64,000 nt of DNA from Lineus longissimus (Eukaryota > Nemertea > Pilidiophora > Heteronemertea > Lineidae): NCBI RefSeq assembly GCF_910592395.1, contig NC_088317.1:7504001-7568000 (forward strand), written 5' to 3'. The translations under genes and the position numbers were made by a program. The notes below the pieces were generated by a model, which did no database searches, was not told the DNA's origin, and saw nothing but the letters and a program-made list of their open reading frames with translations. Numbering within the stretch: position 1 is the stretch's first letter; the number at the start of each line of letters is the position of its first letter. This document shows positions 10,639 through 22,377 of this stretch, in pieces.

Positions 10639-12780
10639 GTAAGCTTTTATGTCTTTGGACTGGTGTGCCTTCAACGGCTGTCATTTTCAGTTTATTCGAA
10701 ACGCACAGGTCTGACAAGTGTATTGGGATGGAAAGCGCAACTGCAATCCACCATGTCCACAGTTTTTATTCTAAACTACCAGCTGCCTACCTAAGATGCC
10801 AACAAGCTATCCATTATGTAGCGATTTTCCTACTGGTTGACTCGGTGTCGTACCGGATGCTTCTGAGATATAGCACCATCCATAGAGTGTCACACTTGAT
10901 CATTGTCACAACCTGGTTAAAGACTTGTCTTGACAAGTCTAATATATGAATAGGATAACCCAAGTACTCTATAGATGATCCGAACGTACGTTATCCGAAG
11001 GGCGCCGCTACAAAGTCTGTGGGTAGGTATAAATGGCCAACAAAGTCATCAATTTAACGAAAACGTAGATTTCTTTTCATCTTTCTGTCTCATAAGGTAT
11101 TTTACATCGATAATGCTCATAACCTTGCTCAGCAATAAATTCCTGTAACATAATCTAACTGTCGTTTCATATATTTGCTTTCATATTTAGTATAAGCCAT
11201 GGGTGGCCCGATGCCATTTAACAGTCGAACTCTATATTATTAGTATATTCACGACCCTTGTCAACTACACCAGCGGTGTCCCGACGGGACGGAGCCCGCC
11301 GGGAGCCTGAGTACCAACCTTTCGGTTTGAGACACAAGTCAAGAGTGATTACATAACAAAATTTTACGTCATTTATAGCTTCACGACGTCACGCCACATC
11401 CAATCACGAGGCTAGAATCACGTCACGTGACCCGAAATTTAGTCAATTTTTGAGAGGGAATGCCGAATATAATTCGAAACGGCAAGCATGCGGTTCTAAT
11501 AACCAGAAAACTGAAACATGGAATTGATCCCATATTGTTAGAAGAAAAGATAGGAAAAACTTCCATGGCTTTTTAATGGAAGAGTTTTGAGCACTTGTGA
11601 ACTAAACACAGGGCATCTAGGAAATGACGCCGCCGTATGTAATGGTTAAGCCTTTAACGTAAATGGATGTGACGCCGCATTCTCAATTTATACCGATACG
11701 ATCGCCTCGATAACTCTATAACGAAACATATAACCTTCAATCGAACCCATCCAAATCTTTCTAATGATTCTCAAGATCATATATACAAATTTTGATAATG
11801 GTTATATGTCTAAATCTTACATATTTTGAACTTCTAAAACAGGTGTCGGACACTGGAAGCTCGAGCGTCTAAGGTATTACGTCAGTAGAATAAGACGGCG
11901 GAATCGCACTTCATCTAGCTTTGTCATTAAATGTCTTAAACTCAAAGCACATAACCCTAAAATGGTTACGTACTACTGGTAGTTGACATAAATAAGAATT
12001 CGTATTCAGGATATAGTGAGATTTTGATGTACGGTTTAGGAAATATTAAAGAATGACTGAGGGACGTATGTTCAGACCGAAAGTGTACGTCGTTGTCAAC
12101 GTAAAGTGATTTGACGCAGATCACAGGCCGTAGAAGACGTGACCCGTAAAACTTGATAAAAATATGTTAAAGCAATGCCTAATGCCTAATGCCTAACGCC
12201 AAACCTAGAATTACCTAGCGGGAAAAATAAGAACTGATTCATAAGTGTGCTGCCACCTAGCGTTAGTGTTGGGAACTTGACCACCAACAATGGCTGACGT
12301 CTCAGAGAAGCGGACGTTGAGACGTAACGTCAGGAGCAGCACAGCAGTCAGTTGAACGAACGAAAGTAAGTGAACAGCACGCTTTACCATTTTTAACATG
12401 CTAGCAGAGCGTTTTCAATCGGCTGAGTGGCATTTTAGGCGTACGGAAAGGCATTAATTAGGCTGGACTTGTTCAATTCGTGGCATTGTGTTGCGCGTAG
12501 TGTGTAGCGATGTACATTACGATGTACATAAATCAGTGAGCGTTCACGTGGAATTTTTTCGGCGAGCGTGTAGTGGATTTTTTAGCCAGCGGACGGTTGG
12601 TGACGGAAGTTTTCGGCGAGGATTCTGAGGAATTGATTCCTAAATCTAGGACTATGCAGGATTGATTTTGCGTGTTTCTGGTGTAAGCGTATAGGGAGTT
12701 GCAGTGAGTTTTTGGACTGGAGAATTCGAAGTAAGTGACAGTGTTTTATCATCATTTTCTTTTCACTGATAGTGGTCAAA
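10639..12780. other. Gene-free stretch; probable Copia leader at the 3' end
   Basis: No recognisable protein is encoded. Sequence from roughly 12200 to 12780 is probably the Copia 5' LTR/leader because gag starts at 12781, but no matching 3' LTR was found after 38382, so its limits are unknown. The rest looks like intron or old transposon sequence. Confidence 0.4.
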
Positions 12781-13914
12781 ATGTCAACAAGAATCAATCC
12801 TCCCCAATATTCCAAAGAAAAGAGCTATGATCAGTTCATTAAAGAGCTCAATGCTTGGAAAGCAGTTACAGATTTGGATGTAAAGAAACAAGGAGTAGTG
12901 ATTGCTTTGGGATTGCCAGAAATTGATGACATTAAAATAAGAGAGAAAGTGTTTGAAGAGTTGACTGTGGAGGAGCTGAACTGTGAGAATGGTTTGGAAA
13001 AGTTGATTACATATATGGACAAGCATCTTGGAAAAGATGAATTAGAGGACAGTCTTCAGAAATTTGAAGATTTTGAAGATTACAAGCGCTGTTCATCGGA
13101 GTCTATTGACCAATACATTGCGAACTTTGATCAGAGGTACAGTAGAATCAAAGTGAAGAAACTTGTTTTGCCATCAGAGATACTAGCGTTTAAACTGCTT
13201 CGCCGAGCCGGGCTAACAAGCAAAGAAAAAATGCTTGTGTTGACTGGGATGGATTATGAAAAGAAGGACACGCTTTACGATCAGGCTCAGAAGTCATTAA
13301 AGAAGTTCATGGGTGGTGGCTGTAGTGGTGGCAAAGTTACAGGAGGAGGAGCGATCAAGGTGGAACAAGCTGAAGAACCAACATTGGTAACCAATTTCAC
13401 TAAGAAGCACTTTGGTAACAATAGATTTTCTGGTGATAGAGGAAACTATCGCGGTGACAAGAGGAATGGTGGTGGTACAGCTTATAGTGGTGGTGCTGGT
13501 GGTAACCAATCGAGAGATCAAAGAAAATTCAAGTTCGGAGAGAATGGTGAGAAGAGACGAGTCAATCCAACAGGAGCTGATGGTCAACCATTGACTTGTT
13601 CATGTGATGGTTCTTTTCGGCATTTCTTGAGGGATTGCCCAGATAGTTGGGAAAACCTGAAGAAGGTGCATGTGGTGAACGATGTAGAAGAACATGCTGT
13701 GTTGTTTACGGGATTCAACAAGAGGAATATTTCAGCACTGGGAGTAGAGGCGAACAACTGCGCTGTTTTGGACAGTGCATGCAGCAGTACGGTTTGTGGT
13801 GAGAGCTGGTTAGAAAGCTACTTGGATTCGTTGTCTGAAGCTGAAAAGGAAGAAGTTTCTAGGGTTGAGAGTGGCAAGATTTTTAAGTTTGGAGGTGATG
13901 CAGTCCTTGGGTGA
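12781..13914 (+). pseudogene. Copia-type gag and protease start
   Basis: ATG 12781 opens a gag-like protein: an N-terminal helical region of ~200 residues, a Gly/Arg-rich stretch, a degenerate zinc knuckle (CSCDGSFRHFLRDC) and then an aspartic-protease active-site region (LDSACSSTVCG). Copia polyproteins place gag, protease, integrase, RT and RNase H in that order, and the downstream frames follow it. The frame ends at 13914 through a one-base shift inside the protease; the protein continues in another frame. Gag packages the element RNA; the protease cuts the polyprotein. Confidence 0.85.
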
Positions 13915-15145
13915 ATACGTCATACCAGGGTACATGGTAGGCAAGAAGGTTCTCATCAGAACAGATGTTGTTGAATCAAGCATCCCATTATTGTTATCAA
14001 GAAAAACGATGAAGAACGCGAGGATGAAGCTCGACATTGAGAATGATGCAGCAGAGGTGATGGGTGAGCATGTTTTGTTGAATTTGACATCATCAGGACA
14101 TTATTGTCTTCCATTGTGCAGAGATGTGACCATAGAGGAGGTCAACGCTGTGAAGTTAGATGAACTTTCGGAAGATGAGAGGCAGCGGTCATTTCTCAAA
14201 CTACACAGGCAATTTGCACATCCATCACAAGTCAAATTAGTAGCGCTTCTGAAAGATGCTGGTGTGTGGGAGGACAGATATGCAAAGGATTTGCAAGTGA
14301 TTCAAGAAACATGTACCATTTGCAAGCAATTCATAAAGACCCCCCCTCGTCCGGTTGTAGCATTACCGATGGCAAGAAAATTTAATGAAGTAGTGTCCAT
14401 GGATTTGAAGAAGAGAGGATCAAGATGGATCTTATATATGACAGACATGTGGTCTAGGTATACTCAAGCGGTGTTAATTAACAGAAAGAGGCCAGCAGAT
14501 GTAATCGATAACATCATGAAGATGTGGATAGGAACGTTTGGAACCATGCAGGAGATTTTAAGCGATAATGGAGGAGAATTTTCTTCAGAGGAGACGAGGG
14601 ATGTGGCATCAGTACTGAACCTTAGGGTACATACTACAGCAGCAGAAAGCCCATTTCAGAATGGTTTATGCGAGCGGATTCATGCTGTGACTGATCTGAT
14701 GTTGTTGAAGCTGGAGGCTCAATATCCCAGGACACCAATTGAGACACTTTTGTGTTGGGCATGCATGGCAAGAAATTCACTTCAAATGTACAATGGGTAC
14801 AGCAGCCATCAGTTGGTTTTCGGGCAAAACCCAAATTTGCCAAATGTGATGACCGAGGAGTTGCCAGCATTGGAGGGTATCACACAGAGTGAGATCTTTG
14901 CCAAACATCTAAATGCATTACATTCTGCTAGGAAGGCATTTATTGAAACCGAAGCAGATGAGAGAATCAGAAGAGCTTTGCGACACAAGGTGAGGGTATC
15001 GGAACAAGTTTTCAAGCCAGGGGATGAGGTTTTCTACAAGCGAGAAGGACATGATAGGTGGTTAGGACCAGGAAAAGTTCTTTGTCAAGACGGGAAGCTT
15101 ATTTTCGTGAGACATGGAGGACAGATTGGTGAAACTGAATGCTGA
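13865..15145 (+). pseudogene. Copia integrase region
   Basis: The frame contains the rest of the protease domain, the HHCC zinc module (HRQFAH ... CTICKQ) and an rve integrase core: first Asp in VSMDLKKRG, second Asp in LSDNGGEF, and Glu in CERIHAVTD. It would insert element cDNA into the genome. It is joined to gag by a frameshift near 13890 and to the RT frame by another near 15120, so the polyprotein is broken. The apparent start at 13865 is a TTG and not a real initiation site. Confidence 0.85.
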
Positions 15146-16053
15146 TAGGAAAGCAGTAGAAGGGGATCAGGAGGATTTAGATTTGAGAACTGAGATAGGA
15201 AAAGAGACAGTTGGAGTGCAAAAGATGCAGCAGCCAGTGATAACAGAAGTTTTGGATGATGACTCAGGACATGCAGGAGAGGTAGTGAGGCAGAGAGACG
15301 AAGATCCAAGAGAGGAGGAAACGAGGCAGGAAGATTGTATTGTTGGTGATGAGGATGTAGGTGAAAATCAGGAAAATGAAGACCAATTCATGGACAGGAG
15401 GGAGCGAGATATGGAGGAGCAAGGAACAAGAAGGTCAAGTAGAAAAATTGCAAAAAAGAAGAAGTGTTCTACTTGTGAGGGATGTGATGTGTATGTTTCA
15501 ACCTTGTCCAAGGAAGAAGAGCAGAGTTCAGCTTGTATGGAGGCAAAGAAAACAGAACTCAAGAAATTAGAACATTTTGAAACATATGAAGCAGTACCTT
15601 ACACGGGACAAAATTGCATCTCGACAAGATGGGTTTTAACAATGAAGAATGGATCTCCTAGGGCGCGGCTGGTCGCACGAGGTTTTGAAGAAAGAGAGGT
15701 GATCCAAGTTGACTCTCCTACAGTGGGCAAGAGTGCTGTTAGGATTTTTCTGACCATTGCAGCATCGCGACAATGGACGGTTAAAACAACTGAAATCAAG
15801 TCGGCATTCCTACAAGGGGAAGAGCTAACGAGGGATGTATACATCATACCACCGAAGGAGGCCAACATACAAGAAGGATACGTATGGAAACTGAAGAGAT
15901 GTTTGTACGGACTAAGCGATGCTTCCAGGCAGTTCTATCTATCAGTGGCTGCAGAGATGACGCGACTCGGATGTCAACAGTGCAAGATAGAGCAATCAGT
16001 TTACTACAAGAGGGACAAAGAGGGCCATTTACTTGGTATAATATATATGTATG
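15114..16053 (+). pseudogene. Copia reverse transcriptase, N-terminal part
   Basis: After an acidic linker comes a RVT_2-type reverse transcriptase: LEHFETYEAVP, STRWVLTMKNG, RARLVARGFEER, then the KSAFLQGE and CLYGLSDASRQFY blocks that mark Copia RTs. The catalytic YVDD box is cut by a LINE insertion at about 16053 (the frame reads into LINE sequence), and the rest of the domain resumes at 17407. Copia membership rests on domain order and these motifs. Confidence 0.88.
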
Positions 16054-17406
16054 TTTATTCGTACATCAAAAGAGTACACTTCTTAACCTAGTGCATAATG
16101 GTGCAGTGCATTTACATGTATAGTGCGTGCATTAATTAGACGTATTACAATAATGACAAGTGGAAATTAATTAACACACAGATGAAAAATGATGTCGCCA
16201 ATCTCATTCATCGTCAAGATACCTAACCCATTCTCTCTAATACCTAGCAACTCCTTAATTTGGGCTGCCACCAGTCTCAAGTCTATACTACAATTCTGAG
16301 TACTTCTTTGTACAATATCATTAGTCATTTGGGGTAAACTTGGGAGCTCAAATCGGTCCCACCTATACTTGTTCACAGTAAAATTGAAGCTTTTCCCAAT
16401 TGCTGAACGACTACCGTTTATAATAATGTCTTTGCACAACTTAACATAAATGTTCTTAGATTTAAAGATGCTAACAAAATATTTCACAAATCGTTTTTCT
16501 ACTTGAAATTCTATAGACAAATCGTCTAATATTAGTGGAAGAAGGGCACAATGAGTGCGATACGGCAGGTTAAGGAGGTTTCTAATGCACTTCCTCCATG
16601 CAACAAATATATTCTCCATGCCTTGCGTTGACAGATCCCATCCCTGATAACCATATAAAGACATACAGTGCGATTTAAATAACCGATACTTAACATCAAT
16701 ACTTGCAAACCGAAATTGTGATACCAATAAATTTGTCCTTTTGTACAGATCATTTACACCACTCTGAAGTTTTTTATTCATTGAAGACTCTCCAAAAATC
16801 ACACCCAGATGAATTTCTGAAATAGATGGACGAAGTACCACCCCTTCAAACTCGATCACTATATCTATACCGCCATTTTTCCCAAATACAAGAAACTTGC
16901 TCTTTGCAGCATTGAATGTTATCATAAACTCGACCGAGTAACTGGACGCAACTTTGAGCATCTTTCTTAGTGCTGCTAACGTTGGAGCTAAAATAATCAC
17001 ATCATCAGCATAGGCAAATGCACCAGCAAACAACATGCCAATATAACATCCAACCCCCGACTTTTCTAATGAAAATAACAGCTCATCAAGATAGATACTA
17101 AACAAGAATGGGGACAAAACACCACCTTGCTTCACCCCATTTCTGGCTGTAAATACATTTGAACTCTGGTCACCCCACCTCACCCTTATTCTCTGATTGG
17201 TGTATAACACAGCTAGAAAACGAGCGATAAGAGGACATAACCCCTTTTTTAATAGAAGACGAAATAACTTAATGAACTGTACCCTATCGAACGCCTTAGA
17301 AGCGTCAAGCATTATACAGTATACATTTGTAGCCTGTTTATTATAATACTCTATAACTTCGTTCACAACGGTACCACAGGTTGCAGTTGATAAATGGTGA
17401 GTCATA
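16054..17406 (-). mobile_element. 5'-truncated non-LTR retrotransposon inserted in Copia RT
   Basis: The minus strand encodes the C-terminal part of a non-LTR reverse transcriptase (about 17404 to 16167): LDASKAFDRV, GVKQGGVLSPFLFSIYLDEL, FAYADDVIILAP (active-site YADD) and the thumb region. The N-terminus of RT and any endonuclease are missing, the usual result of incomplete target-primed reverse transcription. It sits inside the YVDD codons of the Copia RT. It is a different family from the CR1-like LINE at 45553-46663. No clear target duplication or A-tail is visible. Confidence 0.85.
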
Positions 17407-18008
17407 TTGATGATTTTCTGCATGCTGGTGATGACAGTTTTGATCAAGAGGTGATGGTTCCATTGCGTAAAAGATTTCTTGCTGGAAAATTAGAAGAAAA
17501 AAATTTTTTCCTATGTAGGTTTTCACTTGAAGCAAAATGGTGATGAAATATTGTTGGATCAGAATGATTACGTCGACAATGTGGACATGGAGAGAGTGAC
17601 CATAAGCAAGGGAGATCAACAGGATAGTCTTACAGGAAAGAAAATTACTGGTTACAGATCTCTGCTGGGATCGGTAAATTGGATTGTTAGAGGATCGAGA
17701 CCTGACATGGCTTTTGAATTGATTGAGCTGAGTACCAAAAACAACAGTGCAACCAAGCAGGATCTTAACAGAGTTAAGAAGATGATGAGAAGATTGAAGG
17801 AGGATAGCTCTCATCTGGTGTTTTCCAATCTTGGTGAAGCTGAGGAGTGGAAGTTGCATGTCTACACCGACGCGTCATTGGCTAACTTGGAGGATGGAGT
17901 AGGAAGTACTATGGGGATTATAGTATTTCTGGTGAATGAAAATACACGTAATGTGTGTGTAGTATCTTGGAGAGCAAACAAGATCAAAAGGGTAGTAAAG
18001 TCAACCTT
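17407..18008 (+). pseudogene. Copia RT C-terminus and RNase H, 5' part
   Basis: The frame resumes with DDFLHAGDD after the LINE, then the GYRSLLGSVNW and RPDMAFEL blocks and the RNase H start (HVYTDASLANLED). A one-base shift in an A/T run near 17505 disturbs the frame. It ends at SWRANKIKRVVKSTL, where Polinton B is inserted; the matching RNase H end is at 38043-38382. Confidence 0.88.
18003..18008. repeat. Target-site duplication AACCTT, left
   Basis: AACCTT immediately precedes the Polinton B terminus (AGAATATATG) and recurs at 38043-38048 after the other terminus. A 6-bp duplication is the Polinton/Maverick rule. Confidence 0.95.
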
Positions 18009-18219
18009 AGAATATATGTATTGCGGTGGTAGGAACTAGGTTATGTTTTAGGCCCTTTTGACCAAAGACCTTACAGGTCTTTTGCCCCAAATTAGCCTAC
18101 AACCCCCAAAGAACCATCCACCGCAATACATATATTCTATCATTCATGAGATTCCCAGTGAAGCGTTGCAATGAAATGGTCAATGAAATGGTGAGGGAAT
18201 ACTAGAGCTCAATGGGTTA
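18009..18219. repeat. Polinton B left terminal inverted repeat (211 bp)
   Basis: It starts AGAATATATGTATTGCGGTG and matches the reverse complement of 37832-38042 nearly perfectly. Its first 130 bp are themselves bounded by inverted copies of the terminal ~21 bp (18009-18029 and 18118-18138), so the TIR can fold back on itself. Confidence 0.95.
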
Positions 18220-18823
18220 ATGTAATCATGACTTACTGTATTCCAACAGAAAGTACACGTCAATAGCTTTCCAAGGATACCTCATTTGCAAATATCCGTT
18301 AAAAAATAGCGTAGAAATTGACCCTATTCCCATGCATGTGCCACACTGAATGAGATATCACATGACAGCTGTGACGCGCATAATCAATAGGCGCTCTTAT
18401 TACCTTAAACAGATGTTACTTTTAAATAGGCATAAATGTTATTGATCTAAATAGAAAGTTCAATAGACTAGTGGGATAACATATGCTTACCACGCAGAAT
18501 ACCCGGGTTCGAGTCTGGCCTATGTCAAGCTTGTTTAGTTAGATGTTACAATGAAAGATGTCGCAATCGAACATGTGTCCAACGATCATCCATGACAAAC
18601 ACACCAAGGTGTTTACATAGGCATAGCAACCATCCTCCTCTCAGGGATCGTTGTTAAGGACCAAAATGCGCATGACTGAATTGCTAATGAGAGCCGATCA
18701 ATATTACAATAAAGAATAGTTTATCAATTACCATATGTGGCATAAAGCCACGCTCCATGAATTTTAGAGGCCTTAATTTTGCCTGGAAAATGTAACATAA
18801 TTTTACTAGTAAATAAATAGAAA
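18220..18823. promoter_or_regulatory. Polinton B left non-coding leader
   Basis: No gene is seen between the TIR and the capsid gene. A tRNA-like segment lies at about 18465-18530, with a weak A-box (TAGACTAGTGG) and a near-consensus B-box (GGTTCGAGTCT), but the arms pair poorly. The same sequence is mirrored at about 30715-30780. It may hold the promoter for the capsid gene, whose ATG follows AAATAAATAGAAA. Confidence 0.35.
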
Positions 18824-20077
18824 ATGGCAACAGGATATTTATTAAATACCGAAAGGGCACATAAGATTCCACTTGGTTTGAAAGCTGAGAGGCAGCATCA
18901 TATCATTACTCATAACCCCTCATCTGCAAATCCCAAAGAAACACTGTATGTTAGAATACCGGCATTACGAGAGAATACATTCTTTGTACCTAAATCTCTT
19001 TATCTGTCTGCTGATGTAACCATTTCTGGTGATTCTAAAAATAGTGTTGTAAATAATCTTGGTAGAAACCTGATTTCAAAGATGGTGGTTAAGTGGGGAA
19101 CAGAGCAGATATTTGACCTTGACGAATAGTCATTATTCTACATTTAAAGATCTGTGGCTAACTGGAGAAGAAAGAAATGATAGAGTTTTTCAGGGTATTC
19201 AATCAGAAAATCTTAGAGAATTAAGATCAGGAGTCGCTGAAGCTGATGTCACTGGAGAAACAGCTAATGAAAAGACATTAAAGAAAGTGTTTGACAAGAA
19301 GTACAAAATACCATTAGATTTTGAACTATTCCAAAATCATGCTCCATTTTACAAGTTTCCAATTCAAGAAGATGTTATCATTGAAATCACATTAGCACCA
19401 AAGGAAGAGATCATAGTTACCGCAACCACAGCAAGTATGGGCTACAAACTAGAGAATATTTGTTTTGAATATGACACCGTAACCAACAAGATGATTGCTA
19501 GTCAATTGAGTAACAAGTACAATTCTGGATTCTCAATATTTTATGATTGGGTAGACCATTTTAAGACAGTCAATGTTACTGCTAATGAAACACTAATTAA
19601 TGAGAACATCAACTTTCCAAGAATGTCTATTAAAGGATTATTATTACTATTTGTGTCTGACTATGTAGATGGAGCTAGAGATTCAGAGAAGTTTGAAAAC
19701 CCTAACATAAGTAAAGTGCAGATCACAATAGAGGGTGTTGCCAATCAGGTGTTCCCAGAAGGAATGAGAATGATGGATCAATGGGAGGAGATCAAGAAAC
19801 ATTTTATGTCTGAAGATTTGAAGAAAACTCATGACTGTAACATGACCATGGAGAAATACTATGGTGATTCTAATCACTATGGTTTATGGTTGGACCTGAG
19901 AACTTCTGAAGATAATCGTCTACACGGTCAGGAAAGAAGCTCCAGAACACAAAATATGGTATTCAATTATCTATTACAAAGAAATCTGGAAAGGGACCAT
20001 ACAAAATGCACATATTCGTGGTTTCTGACGCCCAGGTTAACATTCAGAATTCTCAGATTGCTTCACTCCAACACTAA
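18824..20077 (+). pseudogene. Major capsid protein candidate (double jelly-roll), left-arm copy, frameshifted
   Basis: It matches the intact 418-aa right-arm gene (29115-30371) almost base for base. Two lesions break it: a 2-base deletion near 19125 that creates a stop after IFDLDE, and a 1-base deletion near 19927 that alters the C-terminal ~55 residues. Recognised as the capsid candidate from its length, its place upstream of the small membrane protein and penton, and its VSDAQVNI-type C-terminal strand region in the intact copy. It would form the hexon-like shell of the particle. Confidence 0.75.
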
Positions 20078-20134
20078 GGTGTTGCAAGAACAAAGTTCGC
20101 TCCAGCACTGAGGTGCTGCAAGAACAAAGTTCGC
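20068..20134. repeat. Two tandem twin-hairpin units, divergent type
   Basis: Each ~34-bp unit has a first hairpin (CAACACTaagGTGTTG, then CAGCACTgagGTGCTG) and a second (GAACaaaGTTC). The stems differ from the common family but keep pairing and 3-nt loops. The mirrored right arm has only a remnant near 29100-29120, so these units changed after the arms were duplicated. Confidence 0.7.
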
Positions 20135-20162
20135 TACAACATTAGATTTTCATCCTAATTAA

Positions 20163-20399
20163 ATGGATACACCTGGAAAGAAAGATATCATAAATACACT
20201 GTATCAAAGTTTACTGTTGGCATCAACAACAATTGGTTACTCTATGTTACTGAAAAGGTTCTTGAGAATCAATATTGGTCCCCCAAGTCAGGCCAACCTA
20301 GAGGAAATTCTTAAACTGGGTGGAACTGTAGCTATTAGTAATGGAACATTAGAGTACCTTTACGATCAAGGAATCCTACCCAGAAATATTATGAAGTAA
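20163..20399 (+). CDS. 78-aa conserved Polinton membrane-type protein
   Basis: ATG at 20163 (in a TTAAATGG context) opens 78 codons: a polar start (MDTPGKKDIIN), a hydrophobic stretch around residues 12-28, then a PSQANLEEILKLGG block and a final PRNIMK. The same protein occurs in Polinton A at 59797-60033 with ~75% identity, between the same two neighbours. Function is unknown; position between capsid and penton suggests a minor virion or assembly protein. Confidence 0.75.
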   Translation: MDTPGKKDIINTLYQSLLLASTTIGYSMLLKRFLRINIGPPSQANLEEILKLGGTVAISNGTLEYLYDQGILPRNIMK

Positions 20400-20463
20400 T
20401 AAACTGGAATAATTTACTTATTTGATAAAAGGTAAATTTGAAAACGAAAATTTACTTAACTAA

Positions 20464-21230
20464 ATGGTTACTGTAATGAACATAGATTCAAGTGACTATC
20501 CAGATCAGAGTTCAAGTGATTTAACAGTCAATCTCAAGACTGAAATTCAGGATGCATGTAGCATCACTTTAACTTTTGCAGTAATACCTTGTACATTCTA
20601 CAACATAAGTGCAGCCAGGGAGAATAACCGAATCAAAGTTAAGGGGTTTGATGTGGCAGAGATTACGCTACCAGATGGTCTCTATGACCTACAGAGCTTT
20701 TCAAAAGTATTTGCGGATAAGTTGAAAGAAAATAGTATGAGTAGAGGTGCTGTCAGATTTGACCTTGAAGAACCAACAGGTAAGTCCATCTTACACTTCC
20801 TAAAGAGAAAAAATGAGGCGCATTATCAGATCTATTTTCTTGGTAAAAGTAATGAATTATTTGGCATGAAATCAGAATGGCCTTACCCTTTAGACAATAA
20901 AAGTAAGGATGATGTTGTAAGCGAGAAACCCATCAATTTAGACCAATTAACCATTTTGTTTTTCACTGTGACATAATCGAATCTAATAGTGTATTAAGTA
21001 ATGGTGAAGCATCTGATGTGCTAACCACAAGACCAATAAAGGAAGCTAATTTTGGGGATTTAATAGCATACACATTTGAGAAACCAATAGCAATTCCCTG
21101 TAAACCAAGATTCAATAAGCTGAATATTTGCTTAACTGATGAAAAAGGTGACATCATCGATCTTAATGGTCATAATGTACAGTACCAATTGGTATTAACT
21201 CGAGCTATGCTCTCAGCGACACATCATTAA
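20464..21230 (+). pseudogene. Penton (single jelly-roll) candidate, left-arm copy
   Basis: The N-terminal part (MVTVMNIDSSDYPDQSS...) resembles the minor capsid/penton proteins of Polintons, and the C-terminal strands have the pattern LTDEKGDIIDLNGHNVQY. One missing base near 20940 shifts the frame; the same lesion is in the right-arm copy, so it predates the inverted duplication. A twin-hairpin unit lies at the C-terminus (21200-21216), and here its second hairpin has been deleted (9 bases) relative to 27972-28000. Penton proteins would close the five-fold vertices. Confidence 0.7.
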
Positions 21231-21263
21231 ATTCACTGGAATTAACATTTTCACTGGAATTAA

Positions 21264-21722
21264 ATGGCTGGCATTGGTATGTTATTTGGATCTGCAATAA
21301 TCAATGGATTAGCATTCACTGGATCCGGTTACCTTTTCAAGTCACTAGACAAAAACGGTTATGAAGATGAAGTGAAAAGACATGATTTGGCTCAGGAGCA
21401 ATTACAGAAGGCCTCCACAGAATGGGAGGAGCATAGAAAGAGTACTATTGACTTTGTTAATCTTGAATTAAAGAGAGAAAGAGACGCTTCTATTGATTTT
21501 AACAATACTGATTCAGCACTTAATGTTTACAATCATTTACATCCAGAAAGAACTATTGTACTACCTCAGCGACCACAATTAAGTGATTACTACCAACCTA
21601 GTGATGAAATGAAGAAATACGAGTACCTATGGATTATCCTAGTACTTAGTGGTTTAGGGTTAATAATTTATTATTTTACTAGGGTTAGAAAGACTAAGAC
21701 CACTGATCGGACACAGTCCTGA
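21264..21722 (+). CDS. 152-aa conserved membrane protein
   Basis: ATG 21264 follows AATTA, giving a TAAATGG start. The N-terminus is glycine/alanine-rich and hydrophobic (GIGMLFGSAIINGLAFTG), followed by a charged helical middle, and residues ~118-138 form a second membrane segment (LWIILVLSGLGLIIYYF). Polinton A encodes the same protein at 58499-58936. Its place between penton and ATPase suggests a virion membrane or assembly role, but no function is known. The 3' end overlaps a pair of hairpin repeats. Confidence 0.75.
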   Translation: MAGIGMLFGSAIINGLAFTGSGYLFKSLDKNGYEDEVKRHDLAQEQLQKASTEWEEHRKSTIDFVNLELKRERDASIDFNNTDSALNVYNHLHPERTIVLPQRPQLSDYYQPSDEMKKYEYLWIILVLSGLGLIIYYFTRVRKTKTTDRTQS

Positions 21723-21742
21723 TGATCGGACACAGTCCTGAT
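21705..21742. repeat. Tandem single-hairpin repeat (2 x 19 bp)
   Basis: Two exact 19-bp copies of a unit with GGACacaGTCC, the second hairpin of the twin-hairpin family. They span the stop codon of the 152-aa gene, and the first copy encodes its last codons. Confidence 0.75.
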
Positions 21743-21756
21743 GATCAGAAGCGGGA

Positions 21757-22377
21757 CTAAGATTTTTGATGGGAAAGAGTAAATCCAAATGGATGTTGTA
21801 GTCTAATGATCAGTTTTGATCCTTTTTTCATCTTAAGTTCTTCTATGTAGTACTGTCTTTTCTCCTTAGGAATAACACTGTTTTCTTCTAAGGCATCTTT
21901 CATGGCTGATTCATCCTTGTTAAAGAACAGGACTAAAATTCTTATGTTCTCTCTGTAGTCCTTAACAACTGAATTGTACTTCTGAACTAGTAACCAAACA
22001 GTGAGATTGTAGTGCCTGCCGGAAAAGGCAAGATTACATAACTCGGACACCTTCTTTTTTGTGTCTCTCAAATTAGCACAGTCATCAATGAGGAATAATG
22101 TGTTAGAACCAGCAAAGGTCAGAGTAGCAAACTGAAGCACAAGGTCCAAATTACTGGCCACAGCTTCGGGATTAACTATGTAGACGTTCTTGTCTTGGTA
22201 AATCCATTTCCTTTCATATGTCTTATTGTTGAAATACGTTGGACAGAAAATGACTATGTTCTGGAACTTGTGCCGATACTCCTTTTCTAAGAGGTCAAGG
22301 GCAAAATATGTCTTACCACAATTGGTAACACCAGAAATTAACATATTGTGTGGCTCGTAAATAAATACTTCACTCAT
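21757..22377 (-). CDS. A32-like packaging ATPase (FtsK/HerA type), left-arm copy
   Basis: 206 codons with a Walker A (GVTNCGKT, residues ~16-23), a Walker B (LFLIDDC, ~95-101) and downstream polar motifs near SGRHYN and LLVQKYNS, as in Polinton and NCLDV genome-packaging ATPases. It would pump the element DNA into capsids. It is transcribed divergently from the integrase, with the two ATGs only 4 bp apart. It is intact and identical to the right-arm copy (26825-27445). Confidence 0.92.
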   Translation of the reverse strand: MSEVFIYEPHNMLISGVTNCGKTYFALDLLEKEYRHKFQNIVIFCPTYFNNKTYERKWIYQDKNVYIVNPEAVASNLDLVLQFATLTFAGSNTLFLIDDCANLRDTKKKVSELCNLAFSGRHYNLTVWLLVQKYNSVVKDYRENIRILVLFFNKDESAMKDALEENSVIPKEKRQYYIEELKMKKGSKLIIRLQHPFGFTLSHQKS

